DNA of 64,000 nucleotides from Methanohalophilus euhalobius (GTDB lineage: Archaea > Halobacteriota > Methanosarcinia > Methanosarcinales > Methanosarcinaceae). The notes below the pieces were generated by a model. The model worked only from the letters and a program-made list of their open reading frames with translations. It was not told where the DNA came from and did not search any database. The DNA lies in contig NZ_OBDR01000005.1 of NCBI RefSeq assembly GCF_900215215.1, forward strand, positions 48,218 through 112,217. Direction: 5' to 3'. The translations under genes and the position numbers were made by a program. Within the stretch, counting starts at the first letter, position 1. Every line of letters begins with the position of its first letter. This document shows, piece after piece, positions 55,470-63,699 of the stretch.

Positions 55470-56765
55470 TTGAAACTTTTCGGATCATCGGGAATCAGGG
55501 GACCGGCCAACAAGGTAATCGGTCCCGAACTGGCATTGAATGTGGGAATGGCCGTGGGTACAGTTGCCGATTCGGTTGTGATCGGTAAGGATCCACGTAT
55601 AGCTGTGGATATGATCGAGCAGGCCTTGATCGCAGGGCTGTCTGCCACCGGCTGTGAAGTTACCCTGGGGGGTTTGATGAGTACGCCCACTCTGGCTTTT
55701 GCCACTGCGGATTATGATTGCGGGATTATGATTACGGCTTCCCATAACCCTGCAGAGGACGTGGGGATCAAGTTATGGAATCCCGATGGCGTGGCTTTTG
55801 ATTCGCAGCAGCAAGAACGGATTGAACATATCATTGAAAATGCTGATTATTCGGCTGTTGCCTGGAATGAAGTGGGGAATGTGAAGTACAGGGAAGGATT
55901 TGTTGAACGGCATTGCAGAGCGATCTTGAGCAAAACAGATACCAGTCACAAACGTGTGGTTGTGGATTGTGGTTGCGGGGCCGGAAGTACGATCACTCCC
56001 TATCTACTCAGGGAACTGGGTTGCGAGGTTATTACATTGAACTGCCAGCCAGATGGATATTTCCCGGCACGCAATCCCGAACCCGTGGAAAAAAACCTGG
56101 GTCAACTTATCAAGGCAGTGGTTGCTTTTGAGGCGGATATCGGGATTGCGCATGACGGGGATGCGGATCGGATGATGGTTGTGGATGAGCAGGGTAATTT
56201 TGTGTCGGGGGATGAATTGCTTGCCCTGTTTGCCCTGCAGGACAAACAGGATAAAGTTGTGGTGCCTGTGGATACTTCCATGATAGTGGATGATGCGCTT
56301 GGGGATACCGAGGTGCTGCGCTGCAGGGTTGGGGATGTATATGTGGCAGAACAGATCAAGGCTTCAGGTGCTTATTTTGGAGGCGAGCCTTCAGGCAGCT
56401 GGATTTTCCCGGATGTATCGTATTGTCCCGACGGTATCTATGCAGCAACCCGGATTGTGAATTTGATTGCAGACAGATCGTTATCAAAGATGGTTGCAGA
56501 TCTGCCTCATTATCCCACCCTCAGGAGTACGATTGAATGTCCTGAGGCCCGGAAGGAACATGCAATGCAGCAGATAAAACAATCCCTGGAGGCGATGGGG
56601 GAAGTTACTGCCATTGATGGAATTCAGGTGGATCTGGAGGACGGCTGGGTACTTGTGCGGCCCTCCGGTACCGAATCCAAGATCCGGATTACTGCTGAGG
56701 CCAGGAAGGATGTGGATGATTTATTTGATAGAGTTGTGAGTATTGCAAGGGGTGCAATACAGTGA
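55470..56765 (+). CDS. glmM: Phosphoglucosamine mutase GlmM (alpha-D-phosphohexomutase family)
   Basis: Converts glucosamine-6-phosphate to the 1-phosphate. KLFGSSGIRGPANKVI at the start, the phosphoserine loop ITASHNPAEDVGIKLW, metal site IAHDGDADRMM and sugar loop GGEPSGSWIF, plus RPSGTESKIRI for phosphate binding. The frame opens at GTG 55461, but AAGGAG (55456-55461) favours TTG at 55470. Overlaps the next gene by 4 bp. Confidence 0.93.
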   Translation: MKLFGSSGIRGPANKVIGPELALNVGMAVGTVADSVVIGKDPRIAVDMIEQALIAGLSATGCEVTLGGLMSTPTLAFATADYDCGIMITASHNPAEDVGIKLWNPDGVAFDSQQQERIEHIIENADYSAVAWNEVGNVKYREGFVERHCRAILSKTDTSHKRVVVDCGCGAGSTITPYLLRELGCEVITLNCQPDGYFPARNPEPVEKNLGQLIKAVVAFEADIGIAHDGDADRMMVVDEQGNFVSGDELLALFALQDKQDKVVVPVDTSMIVDDALGDTEVLRCRVGDVYVAEQIKASGAYFGGEPSGSWIFPDVSYCPDGIYAATRIVNLIADRSLSKMVADLPHYPTLRSTIECPEARKEHAMQQIKQSLEAMGEVTAIDGIQVDLEDGWVLVRPSGTESKIRITAEARKDVDDLFDRVVSIARGAIQ

Positions 56766-57952
56766 AAGCGGTTATTCTGGCAGCGGGGCAGGGTACAAGA
56801 ATGCGTCCTTTAACGGACAGGCGACCCAAGGTAATGCTGCCCGTCGGGAACAAACCCATACTGGAGCATATCATTGATGAGGCTGTGGATGCCGGTATCC
56901 GGGAATTTGTGATAGTTACCGGCTACATGGAGAATTGTATAAAGGACTATTTCGCCGACGGTTCGCAGAAAGGTGTGAGTATCGATTACGTTCTCCAGGA
57001 AGAACGGAATGGAACGGGACATGCCATCGGATGTGCTGAAAAATATGTGGATGACAGGTTTATCGTGCTTAACGGGGATATGCTGATAAGTTCTGTCCAG
57101 ATTAAAAATTTGATCGACAGAGTGGAAGATGCGGTCCTGACGGTCAAGGAAGTGGATGACCCCTGTAATTTTGGAGTTATTTGTACTGCCGGAGATAAAG
57201 TGAGCCGGATTGTGGAAAAACCCGAAAAACCCCCGACCAATCTGGCCAATGCGGGAATCTATCTGTTTCCCCAATCAATCTTTGATTATATCCGTAAAAC
57301 TCCTGAATCACCTCGCGGGGAGATCGAGATTACGGATTCCATACAGATGCTGATCGATGCAGGGGCCAGTGTGGGTTATGAAGTGTTCAGGGACGCATGG
57401 ATCGATATCGGCAGACCCTGGGATCTGCTTGCTGCCAACAAGCATGTGTTGTCCGGGCTTGCCGGCAATATTGAGGCAGAAGTGGAACCCAATGCTACTC
57501 TACAGGGTGAAGTGGTCGTGGGGGAAGGTACGGTTATCCGTAATGGTGCCTACATCATCGGCCCTGTGGTTATTGGGAAGAACTGCGATATAGGACCGAA
57601 CTGTTTTATCCGGCCGTCCACTGCCATAGAGGATAATGTGCGTATCGGCAATGCAGTGGAGATCAAGAACTGTGTGGTAATGGATAATACCAATATCGGG
57701 CACCTCAGTTATGTGGGCGATAGCGTGATCGGGCAGGATTGTAATTTCGGAGCCGGTACCAAGGTTGCCAATCTCCGACATGACGGGCGTACTATCCGGG
57801 TCATGGTCAAGGGGAAAAAAGTGGATTCAGGTAGGCGTAAACTCGGAGTTATAATGGGGGATGATGTGCATACCGGCGTCAATACCTGTATCAATGTGGG
57901 GTGTGTGCTTAAAACGGGTAGGTGTACGGGATTGGGGGAAGTGGTGAAGTGA
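56762..57952 (+). CDS. glmU: Bifunctional GlcN-1-P acetyltransferase/UDP-GlcNAc pyrophosphorylase, GlmU type
   Basis: Likely last enzyme of UDP-GlcNAc synthesis. The nucleotidyltransferase part begins VILAAGQGTRMRPLTDRRPK and has FIVLNGDMLISSVQI. The left-handed beta-helix from about residue 235 ends GAGTKVANLRHDGRTIRV, KKVDSGRRKLGVIMGDDVHT and GVNTCINVGCVLKTG, a layout shared with characterised archaeal bifunctional enzymes. The start is GTG overlapping the glmM stop. Confidence 0.92.
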   Translation: MKAVILAAGQGTRMRPLTDRRPKVMLPVGNKPILEHIIDEAVDAGIREFVIVTGYMENCIKDYFADGSQKGVSIDYVLQEERNGTGHAIGCAEKYVDDRFIVLNGDMLISSVQIKNLIDRVEDAVLTVKEVDDPCNFGVICTAGDKVSRIVEKPEKPPTNLANAGIYLFPQSIFDYIRKTPESPRGEIEITDSIQMLIDAGASVGYEVFRDAWIDIGRPWDLLAANKHVLSGLAGNIEAEVEPNATLQGEVVVGEGTVIRNGAYIIGPVVIGKNCDIGPNCFIRPSTAIEDNVRIGNAVEIKNCVVMDNTNIGHLSYVGDSVIGQDCNFGAGTKVANLRHDGRTIRVMVKGKKVDSGRRKLGVIMGDDVHTGVNTCINVGCVLKTGRCTGLGEVVK

Positions 57953-58108
57953 TGATGTGCCAAAACGAAGAGATGAATCTGACTACTCTTTTGAGATATG
58001 TAGGCTTTCTCAAGACTGTGAGAACTACAGATCATAATGCCCTTTCCGTGATGAAGGAAAGTAGTTGACAAAATATATCTATTATAGTAACTTAAATATT
58101 GAGTGAAC

Positions 58109-58459
58109 ATGGAAGTCAAAGAAAATTCTCATGGAATAAACGATCCATTTGAACTTGCACAGGCTCTGGACCCTGAAAGAAGTGTGGGCGAGCAACTCAT
58201 AACATTTTGCCGACGTAACGATATTGCTTTTCTGGGAATGTTTGGCTCCTTTTCCAGAGGAGAACAAACTAAAGGTAGTGATATTGATCTGCTTGTTAGA
58301 TTTTCTGAAAAGAAAATTTTGATTGATCACATAAGGATGGAAGAAGAGCTGGAAGATTTGCTCGGGACAAAAGTTGATATGGTTACTGAAAACTCATTGA
58401 GTCCCTGTATTATTCCTCATGTTCAGGAAAATTTGCAGAAATTGTATAGTGAAGGATAA
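58109..58459 (+). CDS. MNT-type nucleotidyltransferase (MntA-like), no HEPN partner
   Basis: A small nucleotidyltransferase of 116 aa with the MNT motif GMFGSFSRGEQTKGSDIDLL (two metal Asp) and a third Asp in TKVDMVTE. Such proteins usually pair with a HEPN toxin (HepT) and neutralise it by AMPylation. No HEPN gene is visible on either side. An orphan antitoxin or an unrelated nucleotidyltransferase is possible. The frame is open from GTG 58103. Confidence 0.85.
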   Translation: MEVKENSHGINDPFELAQALDPERSVGEQLITFCRRNDIAFLGMFGSFSRGEQTKGSDIDLLVRFSEKKILIDHIRMEEELEDLLGTKVDMVTENSLSPCIIPHVQENLQKLYSEG

Positions 58460-58577
58460 TTCCATTGTTTCTGTATTACTTCCACAATAGCCATTTTCAT
58501 TTTGGAACCGGATGCCTTCTCCTGCAGCCATTGGTACCTATCAGCCTCTTGTCAACCCGGACTATACGGCACCGGTT

Positions 58578-58805
58578 TCATAATTCAAGGCCTCTGGATA
58601 TTACTTTATTGAGCCTATGGTTGCCATTATGTATCCAGGTAATACCTTTGATGCTCACTGTAATCTTGTTACTTTCTTCCAGATATTCCATAATGGTCTT
58701 GAGCGCATTATGATTCATCTGTTTGGGCAACTTCCTTTTCAGTTCACCAACAGATATTATACTTTCATTCATATTTTGAATAGTATCCTCAATCTTCTCC
58801 ATCAT
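58578..58805 (-). CDS. Small helix-turn-helix-like archaeal protein
   Basis: The C-terminal 75 residues of a longer open frame look real: MEKIEDTIQNMNESI leads into ISVGELKRKLPKQMNHNALK, TIMEYLEESNKITVSIKG and ITWIHN. This pattern (IxVxELKxKLPKxxxHxxLxxIxxYLExxxKI, then KGIxWI) is a common small winged-helix-like protein in archaea. It starts inside the 3' end of the upstream gene, with AGAGAGG before the ATG. Confidence 0.7.
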   Translation of the reverse strand: MMEKIEDTIQNMNESIISVGELKRKLPKQMNHNALKTIMEYLEESNKITVSIKGITWIHNGNHRLNKVISRGLEL

Positions 58806-59283
58806 CGCCTCTCTCATCTGCATCATCGTCTCCCATATAGTAACCACCATGCAGGTCTGCCTGATGATACTTATCTGAAGTGAGTTTTTTTCCCCGCTTA
58901 GAAAGTATATCATTTCTCCAGAACTCATAACCAAAATTCTGTTCGAAATCCTGCCTGGGTAACCTGGCAACAAAATCTCTAAGAAAGGCATCCAGATAAT
59001 CATAAGCTTCATTTTCATCCAGAAACCACAGCAGGATTGCCAGTGCTGTCACCCGGGATTTTTCTGAAGTATCTCCCCAGCTAAAGGTTTCATACTCGCT
59101 ACCGGTTTTTTCCAGTACTTCAGGGGTAAGGGGATTTGCCATAAGGAATATTTCCCCGGTTTGCCAATTCCCTTTAATTTCAAGACCCTGTTCTATTACT
59201 CTCCTGTGATTGACAGCCTTATCGTCAATGATTTTGTCAAGACCAACTGTAACAATGTCCAAAACCCTGTCTAACAATCCCAT
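58789..59283 (-). CDS. Hypothetical acidic protein
   Basis: A 164-aa protein from ATG 59283 (MGLLDRVLDIVTVGLDKII); the frame is open four codons further up. Helical, with LAILLWFLDENEAYDYLDAF and a conserved-looking YEFWRNDILSKRGKKLTSDK, ending in a strongly acidic tail (MGDDDADERGDDGED). No signal peptide. Function unknown. It overlaps the following small gene by 17 bp. Confidence 0.68.
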   Translation of the reverse strand: MGLLDRVLDIVTVGLDKIIDDKAVNHRRVIEQGLEIKGNWQTGEIFLMANPLTPEVLEKTGSEYETFSWGDTSEKSRVTALAILLWFLDENEAYDYLDAFLRDFVARLPRQDFEQNFGYEFWRNDILSKRGKKLTSDKYHQADLHGGYYMGDDDADERGDDGED

Positions 59284-59291
59284 ACAATCCC

Positions 59292-59712
59292 TCATACAAT
59301 TGATTTAACAACCACTTTTGAGCGCAACTCATCCATATCTATCTCATAATTAAGCAGAGATTGTACGTCGGTAGTATATGCCTCCACTTCATAGAGAGGC
59401 TCCTCATCCGAATACATCTGAATCAAAATCTTTTCTGTATGGGGAGCCAGTTCTGCAGCTGTACCCATCATATAAAACCAAGAAAGAAGTGAATCGACCT
59501 GTGAACGAACAGGAGGTTGATCATAAGCCCCAACCTATCATCGGCTCCCTCATACCATACCCCTCCATTATCCATGGTGGCTTCAAACTCCTGTGCAATT
59601 TCAATTACCAGGGCTTCGTGGTCCTCTGCTGCAGAATTGGAATATTCGGCTGCTACTGTGCCTGTAATACAAATTAAAAATAAGCCTAAAATATTATATT
59701 GAAGATTTTCAT
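59292..59712 (-). pseudogene. Secreted protein gene with two frameshifts
   Basis: From ATG 59712 the minus strand begins MKIFNIIF and hits TAG in a T-run; one base out of phase it continues GLFLICITGTVAAEYSNSAA, completing a signal peptide. After DNGGVWYEGADDRLG the frame shifts again to AYDQPPVRSQVDSLLSWFYM and on to YEIDMDELRSKVVVKSIV with TGA at 59292. Both halves are protein-like, so this was a secreted protein of about 138 residues. Family unknown. Confidence 0.65.
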
Positions 59713-59879
59713 ATGGGAACTATGCTCAATTAATATATACATGTTAACAGCAGCAGTATTTCAGAGAATTCAATAAAAATATTTATAAGTAAATCTGGTA
59801 TAAGTTCTGATTTTTAGTATTAGGATGACTCCTGATTGCAGAATTAAAAAGAAGGAGTCATCTACCTCAGAAATTATTT

Positions 59880-60534
59880 TCAACTTACGTATTCCCAGTC
59901 AGTGGAACATATTCCATTGTAACTTGGTTGTGTAACGCCTGATGGATAAACTCCAGAATACTGGCCAATTACACGATAATATGCTGAAGATGAATAATCA
60001 TAAGTATCCTCTGCTTCAAGTTCGTAAACATTGTTTTCGGACTCAAATTCAATACCAACGGTCTCTTCTTCCCCATCATCACGCCATAAATATGTGAGAA
60101 CAGACATACTTGGTATCCTTGTATATGGGGTAGGTAACACCATTCGTTGCCAGGTTTTGTACGTAATTTCTGAACCATCATGGTCCAACTCAGAATTTAC
60201 GACCCCGAAGTAAACACTTCGTGTTAGTCCAGTGGTAGCTGTGAATGTTTGTTTAGAATCAGGCCCTTCTGCAGCAGGATTTATCCAAGATACTTCCATG
60301 TCATAATATGACTCTGTTGTTGCATCTGGAGATTTAATCATAAGCTTCAGGGAACAACTGTTCAATATACTCTCCATATGTAATATCTGTACCCCACAAT
60401 TTATTTGCAAGTTCAAGTCTTTCTTTCTCTGTTATAGAGGCAGAATCTGAGTTTGCACTTCCCACCCCTGCAAATAGTATCATCAACATGATAACCAGTG
60501 ATACTACCATTGTTCGATTTATTGTTTTGTTCAT
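59880..60534 (-). pseudogene. Secreted protein gene with one frameshift
   Basis: A signal peptide (MNKTINRTMVVSLVIMLMIL, then FAGVGSANS) after GGAGGTG is followed by LANKLWGTDITYGEYIEQLF and PEAYD, then TAA. One base out of phase the sequence goes on KSPDATTESYYDMEVSWINP to the end at 59880 (ICSTDWEYVS), another 160 residues of acidic, Tyr-rich secreted-type protein. A one-base loss near 60335-60345 explains it. The promoter block is shared with the metalloprotease gene at 61747. Confidence 0.68.
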
Positions 60535-60562
60535 TTCTTTCTTCACCTCCTTTTAATTTACT

Positions 60563-60622
60563 CCTGAGGCAAGACCCGCAAACCTTAAACTGTATCAAAG
60601 CCAACAACAATCTTGCCTCAGG
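60563..60622 (-). promoter_or_regulatory. Inverted repeat flanking a TATA-like box, second copy
   Basis: CCTGAGGCAAGA (60563-60574) and TCTTGCCTCAGG (60611-60622) are perfect inverted copies of 12 bp. The TATA-like CAGTTTAAGG (minus strand, about 60582-60591) lies between them. Same architecture as at 28656, with a different but still complementary base in the arms. Confidence 0.55.
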
Positions 60623-60670
60623 GCGTTTTGGGGTCCAAGCCGACTCTGCAAATTCAGTTTGGCCCCCTTT

Positions 60671-60689
60671 TCACATTATGATAATGTGA
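60671..60689. promoter_or_regulatory. Perfect palindrome, likely operator (copy 1)
   Basis: TCACATTATGATAATGTGA is a perfect 9+1+9 palindrome about 80 bp upstream of the TATA-like box, typical of a site for a dimeric regulator. The same sequence stands in the duplicated block at 62942. Confidence 0.55.
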
Positions 60690-60880
60690 CATTGGAAAAT
60701 TGTTTGTCACTCTATATAACTATTGTGACCATATTCTCCAACTGTATAATCTGCACTAATAAAAAGTGACTTTGTAGAATATATCATTTGTATAGCATAG
60801 ATGGTTTGACATACTTGGCAAAATTGTATACTAATATCCTTAATACGATTCCTTTTTATTGATTCCATACCCCTTTCCCC

Positions 60881-61195
60881 TTTCCTCCTGCCGTAGCCAT
60901 CTCCCGCAAGTGCCCGTTCATGCCAGTACCCAGATGATAGTACACAACACTGAGTCAGTGAAATTGCTGGAACAATATGGTGTAAAGCAACTGGTTTTTC
61001 CATCGTATAATGCTTCAGTATTGAGTCCTCATACACCGTAGGAACACCTACTAGTCTCCGGATTTTCCGTATAACATCTAGGAGCTTCCCAGAAGGCTGT
61101 GAAGGAATATGATTGTATTCTCCCCGTTCCGTAGGTCTAGTAACTGATTTTATGTCCGTTGTCCATTACGATGGATTGTCTTGTCATATTTGTCC
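60881..61195 (-). pseudogene. Gene fragment of unknown origin
   Basis: The minus strand holds a protein-like stretch without start: SVTRPTERGEYNHIPSQPSG, KLLDVIRKIRRLVGVPTVYE and DSILKHYTMEKPVALHHIVP; another frame then reads SVVYYHLGTGMNGHLREMAT. It stops at the edge of the duplicated promoter block. This suggests a decayed gene cut by the duplication. I do not recognise the family. Confidence 0.35.
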
Positions 61196-61271
61196 TTTCA
61201 CAAAACACTATCCGGTACTTGATAGGAGTTCTGCATTTTTAATCTGTGATATCATTCTGAAACGTATGCAA

Positions 61272-61682
61272 TTATGAGGACTCCATGACTGAGATATTCA
61301 ACTTTTCGCTTTCATTGACAAGTTCAAAAATCACGACGTTTACGAGATGCGGAGTTGAATTATAGGTTGCAGACATGTTTTCAGCTTCGATGTAATAGCT
61401 GTAGTCTCCGGTGGAGACAAACGGGATTGACCATTTCAGTAAAAGATAGTCTGGTTTCTCACCACTAGCAGATTGTCCGGGGTCAAGCTGGTAGTTTGTT
61501 ACTTCCGTGTATTCTCCATTATAGCCAGTTACTGTTATAGTTGCATTGTGAGGATATTCGTCATGGTTCTCTACAATATAAAGCGGTTCTGTTTTTATAA
61601 ATATCAATGGGGCAAGGGTAACTATCAGGAGTAAAACTAGGCAAATCAAACCACCTGCTATTATTTTTTTTTGGGTTGGCAT
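61272..61682 (-). CDS. Membrane-anchored extracytoplasmic protein
   Basis: A 136-aa protein with one N-terminal membrane segment (about 7-29, IIAGGLICLVLLLIVTLAPL) and an extracytoplasmic beta-sandwich-like domain (NATITVTGYNGEYTEVTNYQ, YSYYIEAENMSATYNSTP). Several NxS/T sites could be glycosylated. It lies directly after the metalloprotease gene on the same strand (65 bp) and may be expressed with it. Family unknown. Confidence 0.7.
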   Translation of the reverse strand: MPTQKKIIAGGLICLVLLLIVTLAPLIFIKTEPLYIVENHDEYPHNATITVTGYNGEYTEVTNYQLDPGQSASGEKPDYLLLKWSIPFVSTGDYSYYIEAENMSATYNSTPHLVNVVIFELVNESEKLNISVMESS

Positions 61683-61746
61683 AATTGATCTTCTAAAATT
61701 ATCATAAGACCCTGTAGATTATCTACAGAGCCTAATGATGCTTTAT

Positions 61747-62805
61747 TTAATGGTCTATTCCATACTGGACGTCATCTTCACAATCTGAACACCAAATGTT
61801 CGTCCCAGAATATGCCCACATATAGTTCATTATACATTTCGGGTGTTCATATACATACCATCCTTGATCTAAGGCTCCAAAGTTGTGTGAGATTTCATGC
61901 TGCACAATGCTGTCATGAGGCCAATCCACTCCTGAAGCGGATACTGCACAAACACTGTATGGCCCATCTATGTATGCTCTGCCATTATTATCAAGGTAAT
62001 CCACCCATCCAAGAACAATATCGTTGGAACTGTCTCTGATATATGCACTATCCTGTCTTAAATCGGAAAGAGCAGCTGATGAACTATCTGTTGGAGAAAT
62101 ATCACTCGCGTCCCAGCAGTTGTAATGCCACACCGTGTATACATTACTTCCAGAGTCTTCAAATCTACCACTTGCGTCTATGGAGTCAGAAACGTAAGAT
62201 TGACTTGGTTCATGGTTATTGTCTGCTGCTGGATATATATGCACATATACATTGTCATCTACTGCTTTGGGATTAAAAGATACACGTAGCATCTTTTCTT
62301 CAATGATTGATGATATGGGAGAACCAGTTAGTTCAATAGAATAATTTTTGACAAGTATTTCCACTTCTTCAGTTGGAATTGCTATATCATTCACAATATC
62401 TATCTTTGGATTCTCTGGATCAACACCATATTTTTCAATATAGTCTTTTTTCGCTTTTTCAATGATGCCAAGCATTTCAGGTTCCGTTAATATAATATCG
62501 TAATCTATGCCTTGCTTCATATTCTCAAGCGGTTTTCCGTCTTCAGTAACGACTACTTTTTTATCACTGCACAGAATCGTTCCTTCCAAAAAATTAGGCA
62601 ACTCACCTTTTGCAAATTTGAGATCATTTTCCGTGATATCATATTTATCGTATAAAGACTGTAATTCTGCTTCAGTATAAACAATGTCATTTTCCTTCTC
62701 AATTGCTTGGCTGTTGTTTGAACTCATTGCTGGAATGGCCATCACACTCACAAGCAATATTGCTGCAAGTAGTGAACCAATCCCGGATTTCATATTTATT
62801 TTCAT
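61747..62805 (-). CDS. Secreted zinc metalloprotease, metzincin type
   Basis: A 352-aa protein with a signal peptide (MKSGIGSLLAAILLVSVMAI, cleaved near AMSS). The zinc site HEISHNFGALD (His303, Glu304, His307, Asp313; HExxHxxGxxD) and the Met-turn Met326 in CIMNYMW are those of metzincin peptidases with Asp as third ligand. Cys324, Cys339 and Cys342 lie around the active site. The first 170 residues could be a propeptide. The promoter is the third copy of the inverted-repeat design. Confidence 0.85.
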   Translation of the reverse strand: MKINMKSGIGSLLAAILLVSVMAIPAMSSNNSQAIEKENDIVYTEAELQSLYDKYDITENDLKFAKGELPNFLEGTILCSDKKVVVTEDGKPLENMKQGIDYDIILTEPEMLGIIEKAKKDYIEKYGVDPENPKIDIVNDIAIPTEEVEILVKNYSIELTGSPISSIIEEKMLRVSFNPKAVDDNVYVHIYPAADNNHEPSQSYVSDSIDASGRFEDSGSNVYTVWHYNCWDASDISPTDSSSAALSDLRQDSAYIRDSSNDIVLGWVDYLDNNGRAYIDGPYSVCAVSASGVDWPHDSIVQHEISHNFGALDQGWYVYEHPKCIMNYMWAYSGTNIWCSDCEDDVQYGIDH

Positions 62806-62834
62806 TTCTTTCTTTACCTCACTTCAAATTACTT

Positions 62835-62892
62835 CTGAGGCAAGATCCGCAAACCTTATACAGTATCAAAGTTAACAATAACCTTGCCTTAG
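62835..62892 (-). promoter_or_regulatory. Inverted repeat flanking the TATA box, third copy
   Basis: CTGAGGCAAGAT (62835-62846) and ACCTTGCCTTAG (62881-62892) pair with one mismatch and one wobble around a TATA box (TGTATAAGG on the minus strand, about 62854-62862). Confidence 0.55.
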
Positions 62893-62941
62893 GGCGTTTT
62901 GGGGTCCAAGCCGACTCTGCAAATTCAGTTTGGCCCCCTTT

Positions 62942-62960
62942 TCACATTATGATAATGTGA
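62942..62960. promoter_or_regulatory. Perfect palindrome, likely operator (copy 2)
   Basis: Identical to the palindrome at 60671-60689 and at the same distance from the TATA box. It is symmetric and fully conserved between copies, while the neighbouring bases differ slightly. Confidence 0.55.
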
Positions 62961-63279
62961 CATTGCAAAAATGTTTCTCAATCCATATAACTATTGTGAC
63001 CATATTCTCCAACTGTATGATCTGCAATAATGAAAAGTGACTTTGTAGAATATATCATTTGTATAGCATAGATGACTTTGACATACTTGGCAAAATTGCA
63101 TACTAATACCCTTAATACGATTCCTTTTTATTGATTCCATACCCCTTTGCCCTCATTTTCTTCTTACTGGAACGATGTTGGAAAGTTGTTGACATCTCGA
63201 TACATCCTGATTTTAACTCAACAGGCGGGAAGTCCTCCTCCGTAAGGTGGGGGATGAAAGCCGTGCTATAATAATATAA

Positions 63280-63699
63280 TTGCATAAACTATCTATAGTT
63301 GTTAAACTGGATACAGGTAGTCATTCTGTTTATTCACTGCAATATCATTTTGTACAATGTGTAAAATATAGAAGAGATGCTTTGGGGAATCCTCTTGTAG
63401 TCGATTGTTTGAAAAAAATAGTATATAATATAAGTACAAACTTTGAAGTGGAAATTCTAAATATTGAATGTGATAAAGACCATTTTCACGTGATATTCAA
63501 AGCAAAACAAACATTAGATATACCTAAATACATCAATTCAATTAAAACAATTTCATCAAGAGAGATTAGAAGGAATTTTCCAGAAGTAAAAGAGAAATTA
63601 TGGAAAGATGCTTTTTGGTCAAGGTCATATTTTTTGGCTACAACCGGACAGGTTACGCTGGATGTTTTGAAAAGATATGTTGATAATCAGGGGAAATAA
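63280..63699 (+). CDS. tnpA: IS200-type Y1 transposase TnpA
   Basis: A 139-aa single-strand transposase of the HUH class. The metal-binding HUH motif is DKDHFHVIF, and the catalytic tyrosine is in VLKRYVDNQGK near the C-terminus. YHFVQCVKYRRDAL is the usual N-terminal strand. The frame opens at TTG 63280. The stop overlaps the tnpB start by one base (TAATG). Confidence 0.92.
   Translation: MHKLSIVVKLDTGSHSVYSLQYHFVQCVKYRRDALGNPLVVDCLKKIVYNISTNFEVEILNIECDKDHFHVIFKAKQTLDIPKYINSIKTISSREIRRNFPEVKEKLWKDAFWSRSYFLATTGQVTLDVLKRYVDNQGK

Larger units (their letters stand above)
60530..60880. repeat. Duplicated promoter block, copy 1 of 2
   Basis: About 350 bp nearly identical to 62803-63152, with only scattered substitutions and small indels. 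It contains the ribosome site, inverted-repeat promoter, palindrome and a further 190 bp with no reading frame upstream. The copies are in direct orientation 2.27 kb apart, each before a secreted-protein gene on the minus strand. Confidence 0.8.
62803..63152. repeat. Duplicated promoter block, copy 2 of 2
   Basis: Counterpart of 60530-60880, in the same orientation. Ends of identity are at the first codons of the downstream gene and near CCATACCCCTTT. No gene is seen in the 470 bp between the metalloprotease start and the IS element apart from this block. Confidence 0.8.

Noticed and set aside
59712..59880. TAG in the first frame of the broken secreted gene as another pyrrolysine codon
   Set aside because: Reading through the TAG soon meets TAA; the signal peptide continues in a different frame, so this is a frameshift.
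60707..61036. A 109-aa minus-strand frame starting MYEDSILKHYT
   Set aside because: It runs into the duplicated non-coding promoter block, so the second half is not a natural protein; kept only as a gene fragment.
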